Source of the DNA: [Eubacterium] yurii subsp. margaretiae ATCC 43715
GTDB lineage: Bacteria > Bacillota > Clostridia > Peptostreptococcales > Filifactoraceae
NCBI GenBank assembly: GCA_000146855.1
Contig: GL405246.1
Coordinates: 2,367,778 to 2,431,777, forward strand
DNA: 64,000 bases
Reading direction: 5' to 3'
This document shows positions 47,369 through 56,211 of the stretch, in pieces; within the stretch, counting starts at the first letter, position 1, and every line of letters starts with the position of its first letter. A program made the translations under genes and the position numbers. A model generated the notes under the pieces. That model searched no databases and was not told the DNA's origin. It saw only the letters and a program-made list of their open reading frames with translations.

Positions 47369-47965
47369 ATGGCTGGATTGGAAAAAATCCTCGAAGAGAT
47401 AAAAAGAGAAAATAACGAAATAATTTCTAATATAAAAATGGATGCCGAAGAAACGGCGAAAAAAATGATTGATGACAAAAAGGCTGAACTTGAAGAAAGA
47501 GGCAGGTTCATGGACAAAAAGATGGAAAAAGTCATCAAACTTGATATCGAAAAAGGCATATCATCTGCCCAATCTCACAAGAGAAAGATGATATTGGAAG
47601 AAAAGCAAAAACAAATCAAAGATATGGTTGAAAAGTCTAAAGAATATATCAAGAATCTACCTAAGGACGAATATATTGAGTTTTTTGCCAAGATTGCACA
47701 AAGCAGAGCTCACAGTGAAAACGGCACTATAAGACTCAACAAGGCTGATATGGAGAGATATGGCGAAGAATTCGTCCAAAGAATCAACCAAAAACTGTCT
47801 GAAAATTCTAAGGGCACATTGACTTATGACAATACTCCTTCAGGAGAGAAGACAGGATTTTCTATGATATATAACGATGTGGAAGAAAATTGCTCCATAG
47901 AAGCCATATTTTCTGAAAAATCAGAGTTAATAGCAGATAAGATGAACTCGTTCTTGTTTGCCTAA
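47369..47965 (+). CDS. ntpE: V-type ATPase subunit E
   Basis: Peripheral stalk subunit, 198 residues. Long N-terminal helix (about 1-100: LEEIKRENNEIISNIKMDA, KKMIDDKKAELEERGRFM) and a globular C-terminal domain that sits on top of the A3B3 head. Conservation is low in the family; the operon position between K and C is decisive. AGGAGG precedes the ATG. Confidence 0.88.
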   Translation: MAGLEKILEEIKRENNEIISNIKMDAEETAKKMIDDKKAELEERGRFMDKKMEKVIKLDIEKGISSAQSHKRKMILEEKQKQIKDMVEKSKEYIKNLPKDEYIEFFAKIAQSRAHSENGTIRLNKADMERYGEEFVQRINQKLSENSKGTLTYDNTPSGEKTGFSMIYNDVEENCSIEAIFSEKSELIADKMNSFLFA

Positions 47966-47976
47966 GGAGGGCTGAT

Positions 47977-48942
47977 ATGTCAAAAAAAGAATATATCTAC
48001 GCCGTTGCCAGGATAAAATCTAAAGAAAACAAACTCTTGGATAGTGCAACAGTGGAGCAGATGATACAAGCCCCCTCAAAGGATAGCGTCTTAAAAATCC
48101 TCAAAGATAAGGGATGGGGAGAAAACTTGGACGACGAAAATGAAATACTTTCATCTGAAACAGACAAGATATGGGAGTTGATAGATGAGATTATCATGGA
48201 TAAGAGTGAGCTTTACGCTCTTAAGGTCGAAAGGGATTTTCACAATATAAAGGTAGAACTCAAGGCAGATTTTGCTAAGAAGTCTCCTAAAGACGCCTAT
48301 CTCAAATATGGAACTGTGCCTATAAAGGACATCCAAGATATGGTATTAAACAGGGACTTAAACTTCATCCCTGAATATATGCAAAAATACGCATACAAGG
48401 CGTATAAATACATGGTGAAGACCGGAGACAGTCAGCTATGCGATATCATACTTGACAAGGCTGCTCTTGAAGTGATGAATGAACTTGCGGAAAAATCCGA
48501 AAATCATCTACTCCAAGAATACGCCTACATCAGGTCTGCAACCTCAAATATCAAAATAGCGATAAGAGGAGCAAAGACAAGGAAAAATAAGATGTTCTTT
48601 GATTTAGCCTTGGTAGAATGTAAGAATTTAGACAAGGAACAACTTGCAGTTGCAGCATCTCAAGGCTTGGAAACAGTCTACTCTTATCTTGAAACTACAG
48701 TATTTAACGAAGTGCTTGATTTGATAAAGGAAGATTTCACAGCATTTGAAGTGTGGGCTGACAATCAAATCATTAAGATGATAAAAAAAGAAAAATATAC
48801 TACAACTACCATAACTCCAATAGTAGCCTATATCTTGGCAAGGGAAAATGAGATAAAGGTGGCAAGGATATTGTTGGTAGCTAAACAAAACAACCTTCCG
48901 GTTGAAGAAATCAAAAAAAGAATGAGGGATATGTATGTATAA
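47977..48942 (+). CDS. ntpC: V-type ATPase subunit C (d-type)
   Basis: Central connector between the rotor ring and the shaft, 321 residues. Family wording includes YIYAVARIKSKENKLLD at the N-terminus, DFHNIKVELKADFAKKS in the first repeat and TPIVAYILARENEIKVARILL in the last, all typical of the V-ATPase d/C subunit. AAGGAGGG precedes the ATG and the next gene overlaps by 8 bp. Confidence 0.93.
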   Translation: MSKKEYIYAVARIKSKENKLLDSATVEQMIQAPSKDSVLKILKDKGWGENLDDENEILSSETDKIWELIDEIIMDKSELYALKVERDFHNIKVELKADFAKKSPKDAYLKYGTVPIKDIQDMVLNRDLNFIPEYMQKYAYKAYKYMVKTGDSQLCDIILDKAALEVMNELAEKSENHLLQEYAYIRSATSNIKIAIRGAKTRKNKMFFDLALVECKNLDKEQLAVAASQGLETVYSYLETTVFNEVLDLIKEDFTAFEVWADNQIIKMIKKEKYTTTTITPIVAYILARENEIKVARILLVAKQNNLPVEEIKKRMRDMYV

Positions 48943-49255
48943 GATAGCGGTAATGGGCGATATGCAAAGCATACAAGGCTTTGCAGCCTTAGGACTGGAC
49001 ACCTTCGTCGTATCCGATGAAGAAGAATCTATTGCTGTTTTCAAAAAAATAACATCCGACAACTACGGCATCATATATATCACTGAAGCCCTACAAGAAA
49101 AGATAGAAAAATATGTAAACTCTTATACCACTTCTTACCTTCCCGCCATCATACCCATCCCGGGTGTAACAGGCAACACGGGCAAGGGAATGCTAAGTGT
49201 GAAAAAGTCGGTAGAAAGAGCAGTGGGATCGGATATTATATTTGGCAACAATTAA
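48935..49255 (+). CDS. ntpG: V-type ATPase subunit F (NtpG)
   Basis: Small shaft-associated subunit, 106 residues with a Rossmann-like fold: YKIAVMGDMQSIQGFAALG, then GIIYITEALQEKI and PAIIPIPGVTGNTGKGM. Length and wording are normal for subunit F. Overlaps ntpC by 8 bp; the catalytic A subunit follows after 22 bp. Confidence 0.92.
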   Translation: MYKIAVMGDMQSIQGFAALGLDTFVVSDEEESIAVFKKITSDNYGIIYITEALQEKIEKYVNSYTTSYLPAIIPIPGVTGNTGKGMLSVKKSVERAVGSDIIFGNN

Positions 49256-49277
49256 AATGAGAAGGTGATTAAACAAA

Positions 49278-51047
49278 ATGAGCGGAATCATAAAAAAAGT
49301 GGCGGGACCGCTGGTAATAGCGACAAATATGAGAGACGCCAACATGTACGACGTTGTGCGTGTTAGTGAGCAAAGACTCATAGGCGAAATAATAGAAATG
49401 CACGGCGACGAGGCATCAATACAGGTTTACGAAGAAACATCAGGACTAAAACCGGGTGGACCTGTTGAATCTACAGGCGTTCCACTAAGTGTTGAACTTG
49501 CTCCGGGACTTATAGGCGGTATGTTCGACGGAATCCAAAGACCTCTTGAAGGTATAATGGAAAGAGTTGGAACAAACCTTGTAAGAGGAGTTGAAGTGCC
49601 TTCCCTTGACAGAGGCAAGAAATGGTATTTCAAACCTGCAGTAAATGAAGGCGACACTGTAGAGCAAGGCGACATACTTGGAACAGTAGAAGAAACTGAA
49701 GTTGTTCAACAAAGGATAATGGTGCCTTATGGAATAAAAGGCGTAGTAAAATCAATTTCTGAAGGAAGCTTTACAATAGAAGAAACTATAGCCGTTATAC
49801 AAGATGAAGACAACAACCAAAAAAATATAACGATGCTACAAAAATGGCCGGTGAGAAGAGGAAGACCTTATAAACAAAAGATAAACCCTAAGATGCCTCT
49901 ACTTACAGGACAAAGAGTAATAGATACTATGTTCCCTATAGCTAAGGGCGGTGTTGCGGCAGTACCTGGACCATTTGGTAGCGGTAAGACAGTCGTACAA
50001 CATCAGCTTGCAAAATGGGCGGATGCGGACATAGTTGTATATATAGGATGTGGAGAACGTGGTAACGAAATGACTGACGTTCTTAACGAATTCCCTGAAC
50101 TGGTTGACCCTAAAACAGGCAAATCACTGATGCAAAGAACAGTGCTCATAGCCAATACATCAGACATGCCCGTTGCGGCTCGTGAAGCCTCAATATATGT
50201 AGGTATCACTATCGCTGAATATTTCAGAGACATGGGCTACTCGGTGGCACTGATGGCTGACTCTACATCAAGATGGGCGGAAGCACTTAGAGAAATGTCA
50301 GGTAGACTTGAAGAAATGCCGGGTGAAGAAGGATATCCTGCTTACCTTGGAAGTAGACTTGCACAATTCTACGAAAGAGCAGGACTTGTATACTCACTTG
50401 GACAAGAGCCAAGACAGGGAGCACTTTCTGTAATCGGAGCCGTTTCTCCTCCGGGCGGAGACATATCTGAGCCGGTATCACAGGCTACACTTAGAATAGT
50501 AAAGGTGTTCTGGGGACTTGACTCAAACCTTGCATACAGGAGACACTTCCCTGCTATCAACTGGTTGACAAGTTACTCTCTATACACTGACAACCTTGCA
50601 GATTGGTTTAACTCAAATGTAGATGATAAATGGATGGATTTGAGATCAAGGTTTACAATCTTGCTCCATGAAGAATCAGAGCTTGAAGAAATAGTAAAAC
50701 TTGTCGGAATGGACGCACTTTCAGCTTCAGACAGACTAAAACTTGAAGTGGCACGTTCTATAAGAGAGGACTACCTTCACCAAATAGCCTTCCATGAAAT
50801 AGACACATACACATCATCACATAAGCAATTCAAGATGATGACAATAATACTTGCATTTTACGATGAGGCACAAAGAGCCTTAGACGCAGGTGTAAAGATA
50901 GACACACTTGTAAAAATGCCTATAAGAGAAAGAATAGGAAGATTTAAATATACTAAAGAAAACGAAGTCGATACAGTATTTGAAACTTTACTAAAAGACT
51001 TGCAACTTGATATACAAACATTGATACAAGATAAGGAGGAAGAATAA
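49278..51047 (+). CDS. ntpA: V-type ATPase catalytic subunit A
   Basis: ATP-hydrolysing subunit of the head, 589 residues. Walker A GPFGSGKT at 231-238 (Lys237), arginine-rich [19 protein letters not shown], and the glutamate in [13 protein letters not shown]. Contains the V-type non-homologous insert (about 110-200) that distinguishes A subunits from F-type beta. Acts as a hexamer with subunit B. Its stop codon overlaps the ntpB start (TAATG), so A and B are translationally coupled. Confidence 0.97.
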   Translation: MSGIIKKVAGPLVIATNMRDANMYDVVRVSEQRLIGEIIEMHGDEASIQVYEETSGLKPGGPVESTGVPLSVELAPGLIGGMFDGIQRPLEGIMERVGTNLVRGVEVPSLDRGKKWYFKPAVNEGDTVEQGDILGTVEETEVVQQRIMVPYGIKGVVKSISEGSFTIEETIAVIQDEDNNQKNITMLQKWPVRRGRPYKQKINPKMPLLTGQRVIDTMFPIAKGGVAAVPGPFGSGKTVVQHQLAKWADADIVVYIGCGERGNEMTDVLNEFPELVDPKTGKSLMQRTVLIANTSDMPVAAREASIYVGITIAEYFRDMGYSVALMADSTSRWAEALREMSGRLEEMPGEEGYPAYLGSRLAQFYERAGLVYSLGQEPRQGALSVIGAVSPPGGDISEPVSQATLRIVKVFWGLDSNLAYRRHFPAINWLTSYSLYTDNLADWFNSNVDDKWMDLRSRFTILLHEESELEEIVKLVGMDALSASDRLKLEVARSIREDYLHQIAFHEIDTYTSSHKQFKMMTIILAFYDEAQRALDAGVKIDTLVKMPIRERIGRFKYTKENEVDTVFETLLKDLQLDIQTLIQDKEEE

Positions 51048-52426
51048 TGGCAAAAGAATATAAGACGATACAAGAAGTAGCCGGTCCCCTTATGCTCGTA
51101 AAAGATGTTGAAAATGTAGCCTATGACGAGCTTGGTGAAATAGAGCTGTCAAACGGCGAAAAAAGACGTTGCAAAGTACTTGAGATAAACGGCTCAAATG
51201 CCTTGGTACAGTTGTTTGAAAGCTCAACAGGTATCAACCTTTCAGACAGTAAGGTAAGATTCTTGGGAAGAAGTATGGAGCTTGCCGTATCACCTGATAT
51301 GCTTGGTCGTGTATTTGACGGCCTTGGCAGACCTATAGATGACGGTCCTGAGATACTGCCTGAAAAAAGAGTTGACATCAATGGTGTACCTATCAACCCG
51401 GCTGCCAGAGACTATCCGCAAGAGTTTATCCAAACGGGAGTATCTGCAATAGACGGACTTAATACCTTGGTTAGAGGACAAAAGTTGCCTATATTTTCTG
51501 CCAGCGGTTTGCCACACTCAAGACTTGCCGCACAGATTGCAAGACAGGCACAGGTTAGAGGAACAACAGATCCTTTTGCCGTTGTATTTGCAGCAATGGG
51601 TATAACATTTGAAGAAGCCAACTACTTTACAGAAAGCTTCAAAGATACAGGAGCCTTGGAAAGAACGGTAATGTTTGTCAACCTTGCCAATGACCCTGCT
51701 GTAGAAAGAATATCTACACCGAGAATGGCGCTTACAGCTGCCGAATACCTTGCTTTTGACCAAGGAATGCACGTGCTTGTAATATTGACGGATATCACAA
51801 ACTACGCTGACTCTCTCCGTGAAGTATCAGCTGCAAGAAAGGAAGTACCTGGAAGAAGAGGATATCCGGGATACATGTATACCGACCTTGCCACAATGTA
51901 CGAAAGAGCCGGAAGAAAGAAAGGCTCTAAGGGAAGTATCACAATGATACCTATATTGACGATGCCTGAAGATGACAAGACTCACCCGATACCTGACCTT
52001 ACAGGATATATCACAGAAGGACAGATTATACTTTCTCGTGACTTGTACAGACAAAACTTAACTCCACCGGTAGACGTATTGCCGTCACTATCTCGTCTTA
52101 AAGACAAGGGTATAGGCGAAGGCAAGACAAGAGCAGACCATGCCGACACTATGAACCAACTATTTGCAGCCTATGCCAGAGGTAAGGAAGCAAAGGAACT
52201 GATGGTCGTACTTGGAGAAGCTGCACTTACAGATATAGACCTGCTATATGCCAAATTTGCTGACGAATTCGAAAAGCAATATGTATCACAAGGCTACTCA
52301 GCAAACAGATCTATAGAAGAAACTCTAAACTTAGGCTGGAAACTGCTATCTATACTGCCAAGAACAGAGCTTAAGAGAATAAAAGACGAATACCTTGACC
52401 AATACTACGGAAAGGTTAATGAATAA
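51047..52426 (+). CDS. ntpB: V-type ATPase regulatory subunit B
   Basis: Non-catalytic subunit of the head, 459 residues. N-terminal beta barrel, then a nucleotide-binding fold without a standard P-loop ([21 protein letters not shown]), [15 protein letters not shown], and the conserved [21 protein letters not shown]-terminal helical part ends [15 protein letters not shown]. Normal length. AAGGAGGAAG precedes the ATG. The next operon gene, subunit D, is unusually far (459 bp). Confidence 0.97.
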   Translation: MAKEYKTIQEVAGPLMLVKDVENVAYDELGEIELSNGEKRRCKVLEINGSNALVQLFESSTGINLSDSKVRFLGRSMELAVSPDMLGRVFDGLGRPIDDGPEILPEKRVDINGVPINPAARDYPQEFIQTGVSAIDGLNTLVRGQKLPIFSASGLPHSRLAAQIARQAQVRGTTDPFAVVFAAMGITFEEANYFTESFKDTGALERTVMFVNLANDPAVERISTPRMALTAAEYLAFDQGMHVLVILTDITNYADSLREVSAARKEVPGRRGYPGYMYTDLATMYERAGRKKGSKGSITMIPILTMPEDDKTHPIPDLTGYITEGQIILSRDLYRQNLTPPVDVLPSLSRLKDKGIGEGKTRADHADTMNQLFAAYARGKEAKELMVVLGEAALTDIDLLYAKFADEFEKQYVSQGYSANRSIEETLNLGWKLLSILPRTELKRIKDEYLDQYYGKVNE

Positions 52427-52483
52427 TATAAAAGCTGATATTATTTAGTAAATAGATTATTATTCCGATATCTATTAACTGTT

Positions 52484-52601
52484 ATGCTGAATTTCAATAA
52501 ATAATGGATAAAATATTTTTAGACATTTATAGTAAGGTTATAAAGCATACAGTATTTCAATAAATTCTCAATGATATATCCATAGATTAAGCAGATACTA
52601 T
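52484..52601 (+). repeat. Family A MITE-like repeat, copy A10 (degenerate)
   Basis: TGCTGAATTTCAATAAATAATGGATAAAAT at the left edge and ATATATCCATAGATTAAGCAGATACTA at the right give the inverted-repeat pattern of family A (ATGGATAAA...TATCCAT). Confidence 0.5.
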
Positions 52602-52708
52602 CATTGGTATAAAATCTTAATTTATCGGATTTTGATAGATATAAAAGGAATTCATTTACTAATTAAATATCGCATAAAAAACAACACTTGCCTTATATGG
52701 CAGAATAG

Positions 52709-52819
52709 TACTAAAATTCAATACAATGTTGGATAATATATTTTATAAGTATTTTAATGATTTCACAAATATTATGATATTTTCAATTAAAAATCATAGT
52801 ATTGAAGAAATGACAGTAT
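52709..52819 (+). repeat. Family A MITE-like repeat, copy A11 (degenerate)
   Basis: Left edge TACTAAAATTCAATACAATG, right edge AAAATCATAGTATTGAAG..ACAGTAT; 111 bp, family A length and edges. Confidence 0.5.
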
Positions 52820-52885
52820 AAGCTTATAAAATACAAATATAAGGCAGGTCTTTACGACAAAACAAACACGGAAAGGAGAGATAAT

Positions 52886-53545
52886 TTGGCTAACAAGACT
52901 GTTAATCCTACGAGAATGGAGCTTACAAGACTCAAAAGAAAGCTCAAGACAGCAGTAAGAGGTCATAAACTCCTAAAAGACAAAAGAGACGAACTGATGA
53001 AACAATTTCTCGATATGGTCAGAATAAACAAGGCACTTAGAGAAACTGTTGAAGAAAAGATAAAAAAATCAAACAAGCAATTTGCACTTGCTTCAGCTGC
53101 AATGTCAAAAGAAATACTTGACGCTGCACTGATGGCACCAAAGCAAGAAGTATTTTTAGATGTAAAAAGCAAAAACGTAATGAGTGTAAGCATACCGGTA
53201 TTTGAGACAAAGACAAAGTCGGAAGATCCAAACGACATATACTCTTACGGTTACGCCTTTACATCACCGGAACTTGACGACTCTGTCAAAGATCTCGCCG
53301 ACGTACTGCCTGATTTGCTCAAGTTGGCTGAATGTGAAAAATCTTGCCAGTTGATGGCAAGCGAGATAGAAAAGACAAGAAGAAGAGTTAATGCTCTCGA
53401 ACATGTCATGATACCGGAAATGCAACAAAATATCAAGTATATAGTGATGAAACTCGATGAAAACGAAAGAAGTACACAGATAAGACTGATGAAGGTCAAA
53501 GATATGGTATTGGAGCAAAAACATCACTACAGCGAAAGAGAATAA
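52886..53545 (+). CDS. ntpD: V-type ATPase subunit D
   Basis: Rotating shaft of the motor, 219 residues, mainly two long antiparallel helices. N-terminal NPTRMELTRLKRKLKTAVRGHKLLKDKRDEL is diagnostic for subunit D; C-terminal RRRVNALEHVMIPEMQQNIKYI is also typical. The start is TTG at 52886, with GGAAAGGAGAG upstream. Separated from ntpB by a repeat-filled gap, but the same strand and followed by a terminator, so it closes the operon. Confidence 0.95.
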   Translation: MANKTVNPTRMELTRLKRKLKTAVRGHKLLKDKRDELMKQFLDMVRINKALRETVEEKIKKSNKQFALASAAMSKEILDAALMAPKQEVFLDVKSKNVMSVSIPVFETKTKSEDPNDIYSYGYAFTSPELDDSVKDLADVLPDLLKLAECEKSCQLMASEIEKTRRRVNALEHVMIPEMQQNIKYIVMKLDENERSTQIRLMKVKDMVLEQKHHYSERE

Positions 53546-53555
53546 GACTTAGCAC

Positions 53556-53590
53556 AAAAATACCGATGTCCAAAAACATCGGTATTTTTT
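53556..53590. terminator. Bidirectional terminator between ntpD and the propeller genes
   Basis: AAAAATACCGATGT pairs with ACATCGGTATTTTT; convergent genes lie on either side. Confidence 0.85.
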
Positions 53591-53630
53591 ATTATTGTTT
53601 GCTATTGTTATGCCTATACTTATACTAATA

Positions 53631-55739
53631 CTAATTAAGCTTTAGTGATTTTATTTCTTTTAAAGTATTGATATTATTTACCTTTACCATACCTTGTGAC
53701 AATGTGTAGAGATTATCACCTATCTGTACGCATCTTTGTATCTTCTTGTTATAGTCATAGTAGTAGTTGTCTTCCATATCGGCAATCTGCTTTTGCGTAT
53801 AGTGAGTTATCTTGCCCTTTGTATCAAAGCCCTTTTCAGACACCTTGATTACAAATGCTCCGTCAAACTGCCCTATGACATTATCATATTCTTTACCTTC
53901 GTATACCTTCTTAGCCACCTTTGTAGCATATACAGGGATTGCAAATATATCTCTCTTATTATCAAACATAAGTGCCTTATGGTCGCTGTCAATATATGAG
54001 TATGAGCCTTTTGCTCCTATGTTAAGCACATCTACCTCTTTTGGATTGGCAAAGTCTCTTACATCGAAAAGTGATATTTTATATCCGTCATTTACAGTAT
54101 TTCCATATTGGTTTTGACGAGTATTATGTCCAAATCCTATCAGATATCCTGTCTTATATGGATGCAAATAGTTGCTGTATCCGGGTATCTTAAGATATCC
54201 CAAGACCTTCATCTTACTTGGATTCTTAATGTCTATTACAAAAAGCGGATCGACATCCTTAAATGTCACCATATACGCCTTGCCCTGCATAAATCTTGTA
54301 GAGTAGATTTTTTCGCTTGGTGCCAGACCGCCAAGTGATGATATCTTCTTCATACCCTTGTCAAAAGAAGTGATGATATTTTCCCTTTTTTCATCTCTTT
54401 CATAAATATTTTTAGTATGGGCAACGAAGAAAACTCCATTTTCTTCATTCATAGAAAACTGATTAATAACAGTGCCTTCTATACTGTTTTTGCCTACATA
54501 TCTGAATTTTCCGTTTTCTATGGCAAATTTCTTGATTTCAGTCTTTTCCTCTTCATTCCTCATGAAAAAGCCATATTTAATACTAGCCAAATATATATTG
54601 TCATTTGACATATATAAATCTCCTGAATCTCCCATGTAGCTAAGATTATCTGTAACTCCTTCACCAAGTTGTGATATACTGCTTATATTTGTAAGCTCTG
54701 TAGACGGTGTAAAAGGTAGATACATAACCTTAGATAGGTCTATACCTGTAGATTCTATTTTCATATCTCGTGGATAATCATAGTCGTAAGAGCCCATCTT
54801 ACGTTTTTCATAACTATAGTCTATGTTGAAATAGTCACTTGTTAGTGCATATATCCTATTTTCTTTTTTCCTTGACTCAATATAAGATCCGCTGATTTGA
54901 TTGGTCTTTGAAAGTTTCGGATTTTTGATATCACTTAGGTCATATGTCTCCACAGTAGTTAAAGACCTTGTAGTACCTCTATCACGTTTCTTATATCCGT
55001 TTGATATAACTGTCAACATCTTATTATCAGCATAGATATCAATTATATTTTTATCATAAGATTCATTTTTTATCTCAGATACTTTTTTAAGATTTGATAC
55101 ATTTGCATCTACTATAGATACATTATTATCTCTCACATAATAGATGTATTTGCCGTCAGTCTTAACTATGTCAGCCTCATCCACACCCTCAGTTTGGATG
55201 TTAGTCTTACTGTAATCTCCTGTAGAGCCTGCTTCTGATTTTGATTCTTTTGCAGATTCGCTTTTTGCTGTTGATTTGCTTGACTGAGGTCCGGTAGCTG
55301 AAGGTGCTGCACCTGTAGAACTTCTATCAACTGCGCCTCCATCCATATTGTATAGTGGCATAGGTTCCTCATAACGGATGTATCTTGCTATCTTTTGGAG
55401 GTTGGCTTCATCTTGAATATAGACATTTCCCTCAAAATTTCTTACTACATAGCCACTTTGATCCTTGATTTTTAATTTTGAAGTCACCTTTTCTATAGGT
55501 GATATAACTATTTTTTTATCGCCTTTTACGTTTACGATGACATCATATTCTTTATCATTTTCACTTACCAATTTTATTTCCTTGGCGATTTCCCTTGCGT
55601 TGCCCTTTGAAAACTCTATTTCTTTTTGGTCATCAAATACGAAATACTCTCCACCTATAGGTTCGCTTACTGCAAATACCTTCATAACGCCAAAAAGCAA
55701 TACAGGTAAGCCAAGTAAGAGCCAAAATCTTTTTTTCAT
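53631..55739 (-). CDS. Secreted beta-propeller protein, paralogue 1
   Basis: 702 residues, close to the family of secreted proteins with a C-terminal beta-propeller distantly related to WD-40 (PF09826). N-terminal uncleaved-looking helix or signal (RFWLLLGLPVLLFGVMKVFA), a short conserved domain (about 30-120: YFVFDDQKEIEFSKG, KLKIKDQSGYVVRNFEG), a variable Ser-rich linker (about 135-175), then the propeller from about 180 (TNIQTEGVDEADIVKTDG, KYIYYVRDNNVSIVDA), including YIPFTPST-type blades, SYNLHPYKTGYLIGFGHN-like and DNKRDIFAIPVYATK. Function unknown; such proteins are surface-exposed. Two tandem copies follow upstream. AAAGGAGG precedes the ATG. Confidence 0.85.
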   Translation of the reverse strand: MKKRFWLLLGLPVLLFGVMKVFAVSEPIGGEYFVFDDQKEIEFSKGNAREIAKEIKLVSENDKEYDVIVNVKGDKKIVISPIEKVTSKLKIKDQSGYVVRNFEGNVYIQDEANLQKIARYIRYEEPMPLYNMDGGAVDRSSTGAAPSATGPQSSKSTAKSESAKESKSEAGSTGDYSKTNIQTEGVDEADIVKTDGKYIYYVRDNNVSIVDANVSNLKKVSEIKNESYDKNIIDIYADNKMLTVISNGYKKRDRGTTRSLTTVETYDLSDIKNPKLSKTNQISGSYIESRKKENRIYALTSDYFNIDYSYEKRKMGSYDYDYPRDMKIESTGIDLSKVMYLPFTPSTELTNISSISQLGEGVTDNLSYMGDSGDLYMSNDNIYLASIKYGFFMRNEEEKTEIKKFAIENGKFRYVGKNSIEGTVINQFSMNEENGVFFVAHTKNIYERDEKRENIITSFDKGMKKISSLGGLAPSEKIYSTRFMQGKAYMVTFKDVDPLFVIDIKNPSKMKVLGYLKIPGYSNYLHPYKTGYLIGFGHNTRQNQYGNTVNDGYKISLFDVRDFANPKEVDVLNIGAKGSYSYIDSDHKALMFDNKRDIFAIPVYATKVAKKVYEGKEYDNVIGQFDGAFVIKVSEKGFDTKGKITHYTQKQIADMEDNYYYDYNKKIQRCVQIGDNLYTLSQGMVKVNNINTLKEIKSLKLN

Positions 55740-56211
55740 TACAAAAGCCTCCTTTAAAATTTAGAAATAGCATAAATTTAACAAAAATTTCCTTCTTAAA
55801 ATAATTTACGTTTTCATAAAATCCATACTTACTAAAAATATAACTTTAGCACTATTATCAAATATAATTCTTATAAAATAAGTATTTATATCGTTTTTCT
55901 AATTCTATCATCCTTTTCTTAAATTTGTGTTTATTAATATTTAACATTAGATTACAAATATTACATTGATATTTCAAATAGCTCTCAATTTTTGGTTCTT
56001 TGTCAATATGACAACAGAATAAAAATATGTAAAAGCTGATTCTTTCAACTGTTTCCAAACTCTATCTCTATAAAAAAGAAGGAGCAGTAAAGATATACTA
56101 AATATCACTATAATAATTTTATCAAAATACCGATGTTTAAAAACATCGGTATTTTGGTTTTTTACTGTTGATATCCAATATTATAAACAAGAATTAGCAA
56201 AAGCAAGCACA
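55740..56211 (-). other. Spacer between propeller paralogues 1 and 2
   Basis: 472 bp. The part next to the start of paralogue 1 (55740-56060) is homologous to the spacer at 58261-58520 (shared AAAGCCTCCTTTAAAATTTAG, TTTACGTTTTCATAAAATCC, TTATATCGTTTTTC), showing that the duplicated unit includes upstream DNA. A 66-codon open frame here (55858-56058) is not kept in the homologous spacer and is not called. Confidence 0.65.
56124..56155 (-). terminator. Terminator-like hairpin after propeller paralogue 2
   Basis: AAAATACCGATGTTT / AAACATCGGTATTTT, a perfect 15-bp stem with a 2-nt loop, nearly identical in stem sequence to the hairpin at 53556 that follows paralogue 1. The equivalent place after paralogue 3 has no such hairpin. 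Confidence 0.7.

Larger units (their letters stand above)
52427..52885 (+). other. 459-bp repeat-bearing gap inside the V-ATPase operon
   Basis: No gene. It holds two degenerate family A repeats (52484-52601 and 52709-52819). In most bacterial V-ATPase operons subunit D follows B closely, so this gap looks acquired. No strong terminator hairpin was found; transcription may read through or restart before D. Confidence 0.5.

Noticed and set aside
55858..56058. 66-codon open frame on the minus strand between propeller genes
   Set aside because: The homologous spacer at 58261-58617 does not keep the frame, there is no ribosome binding site, and composition is like spacer DNA.
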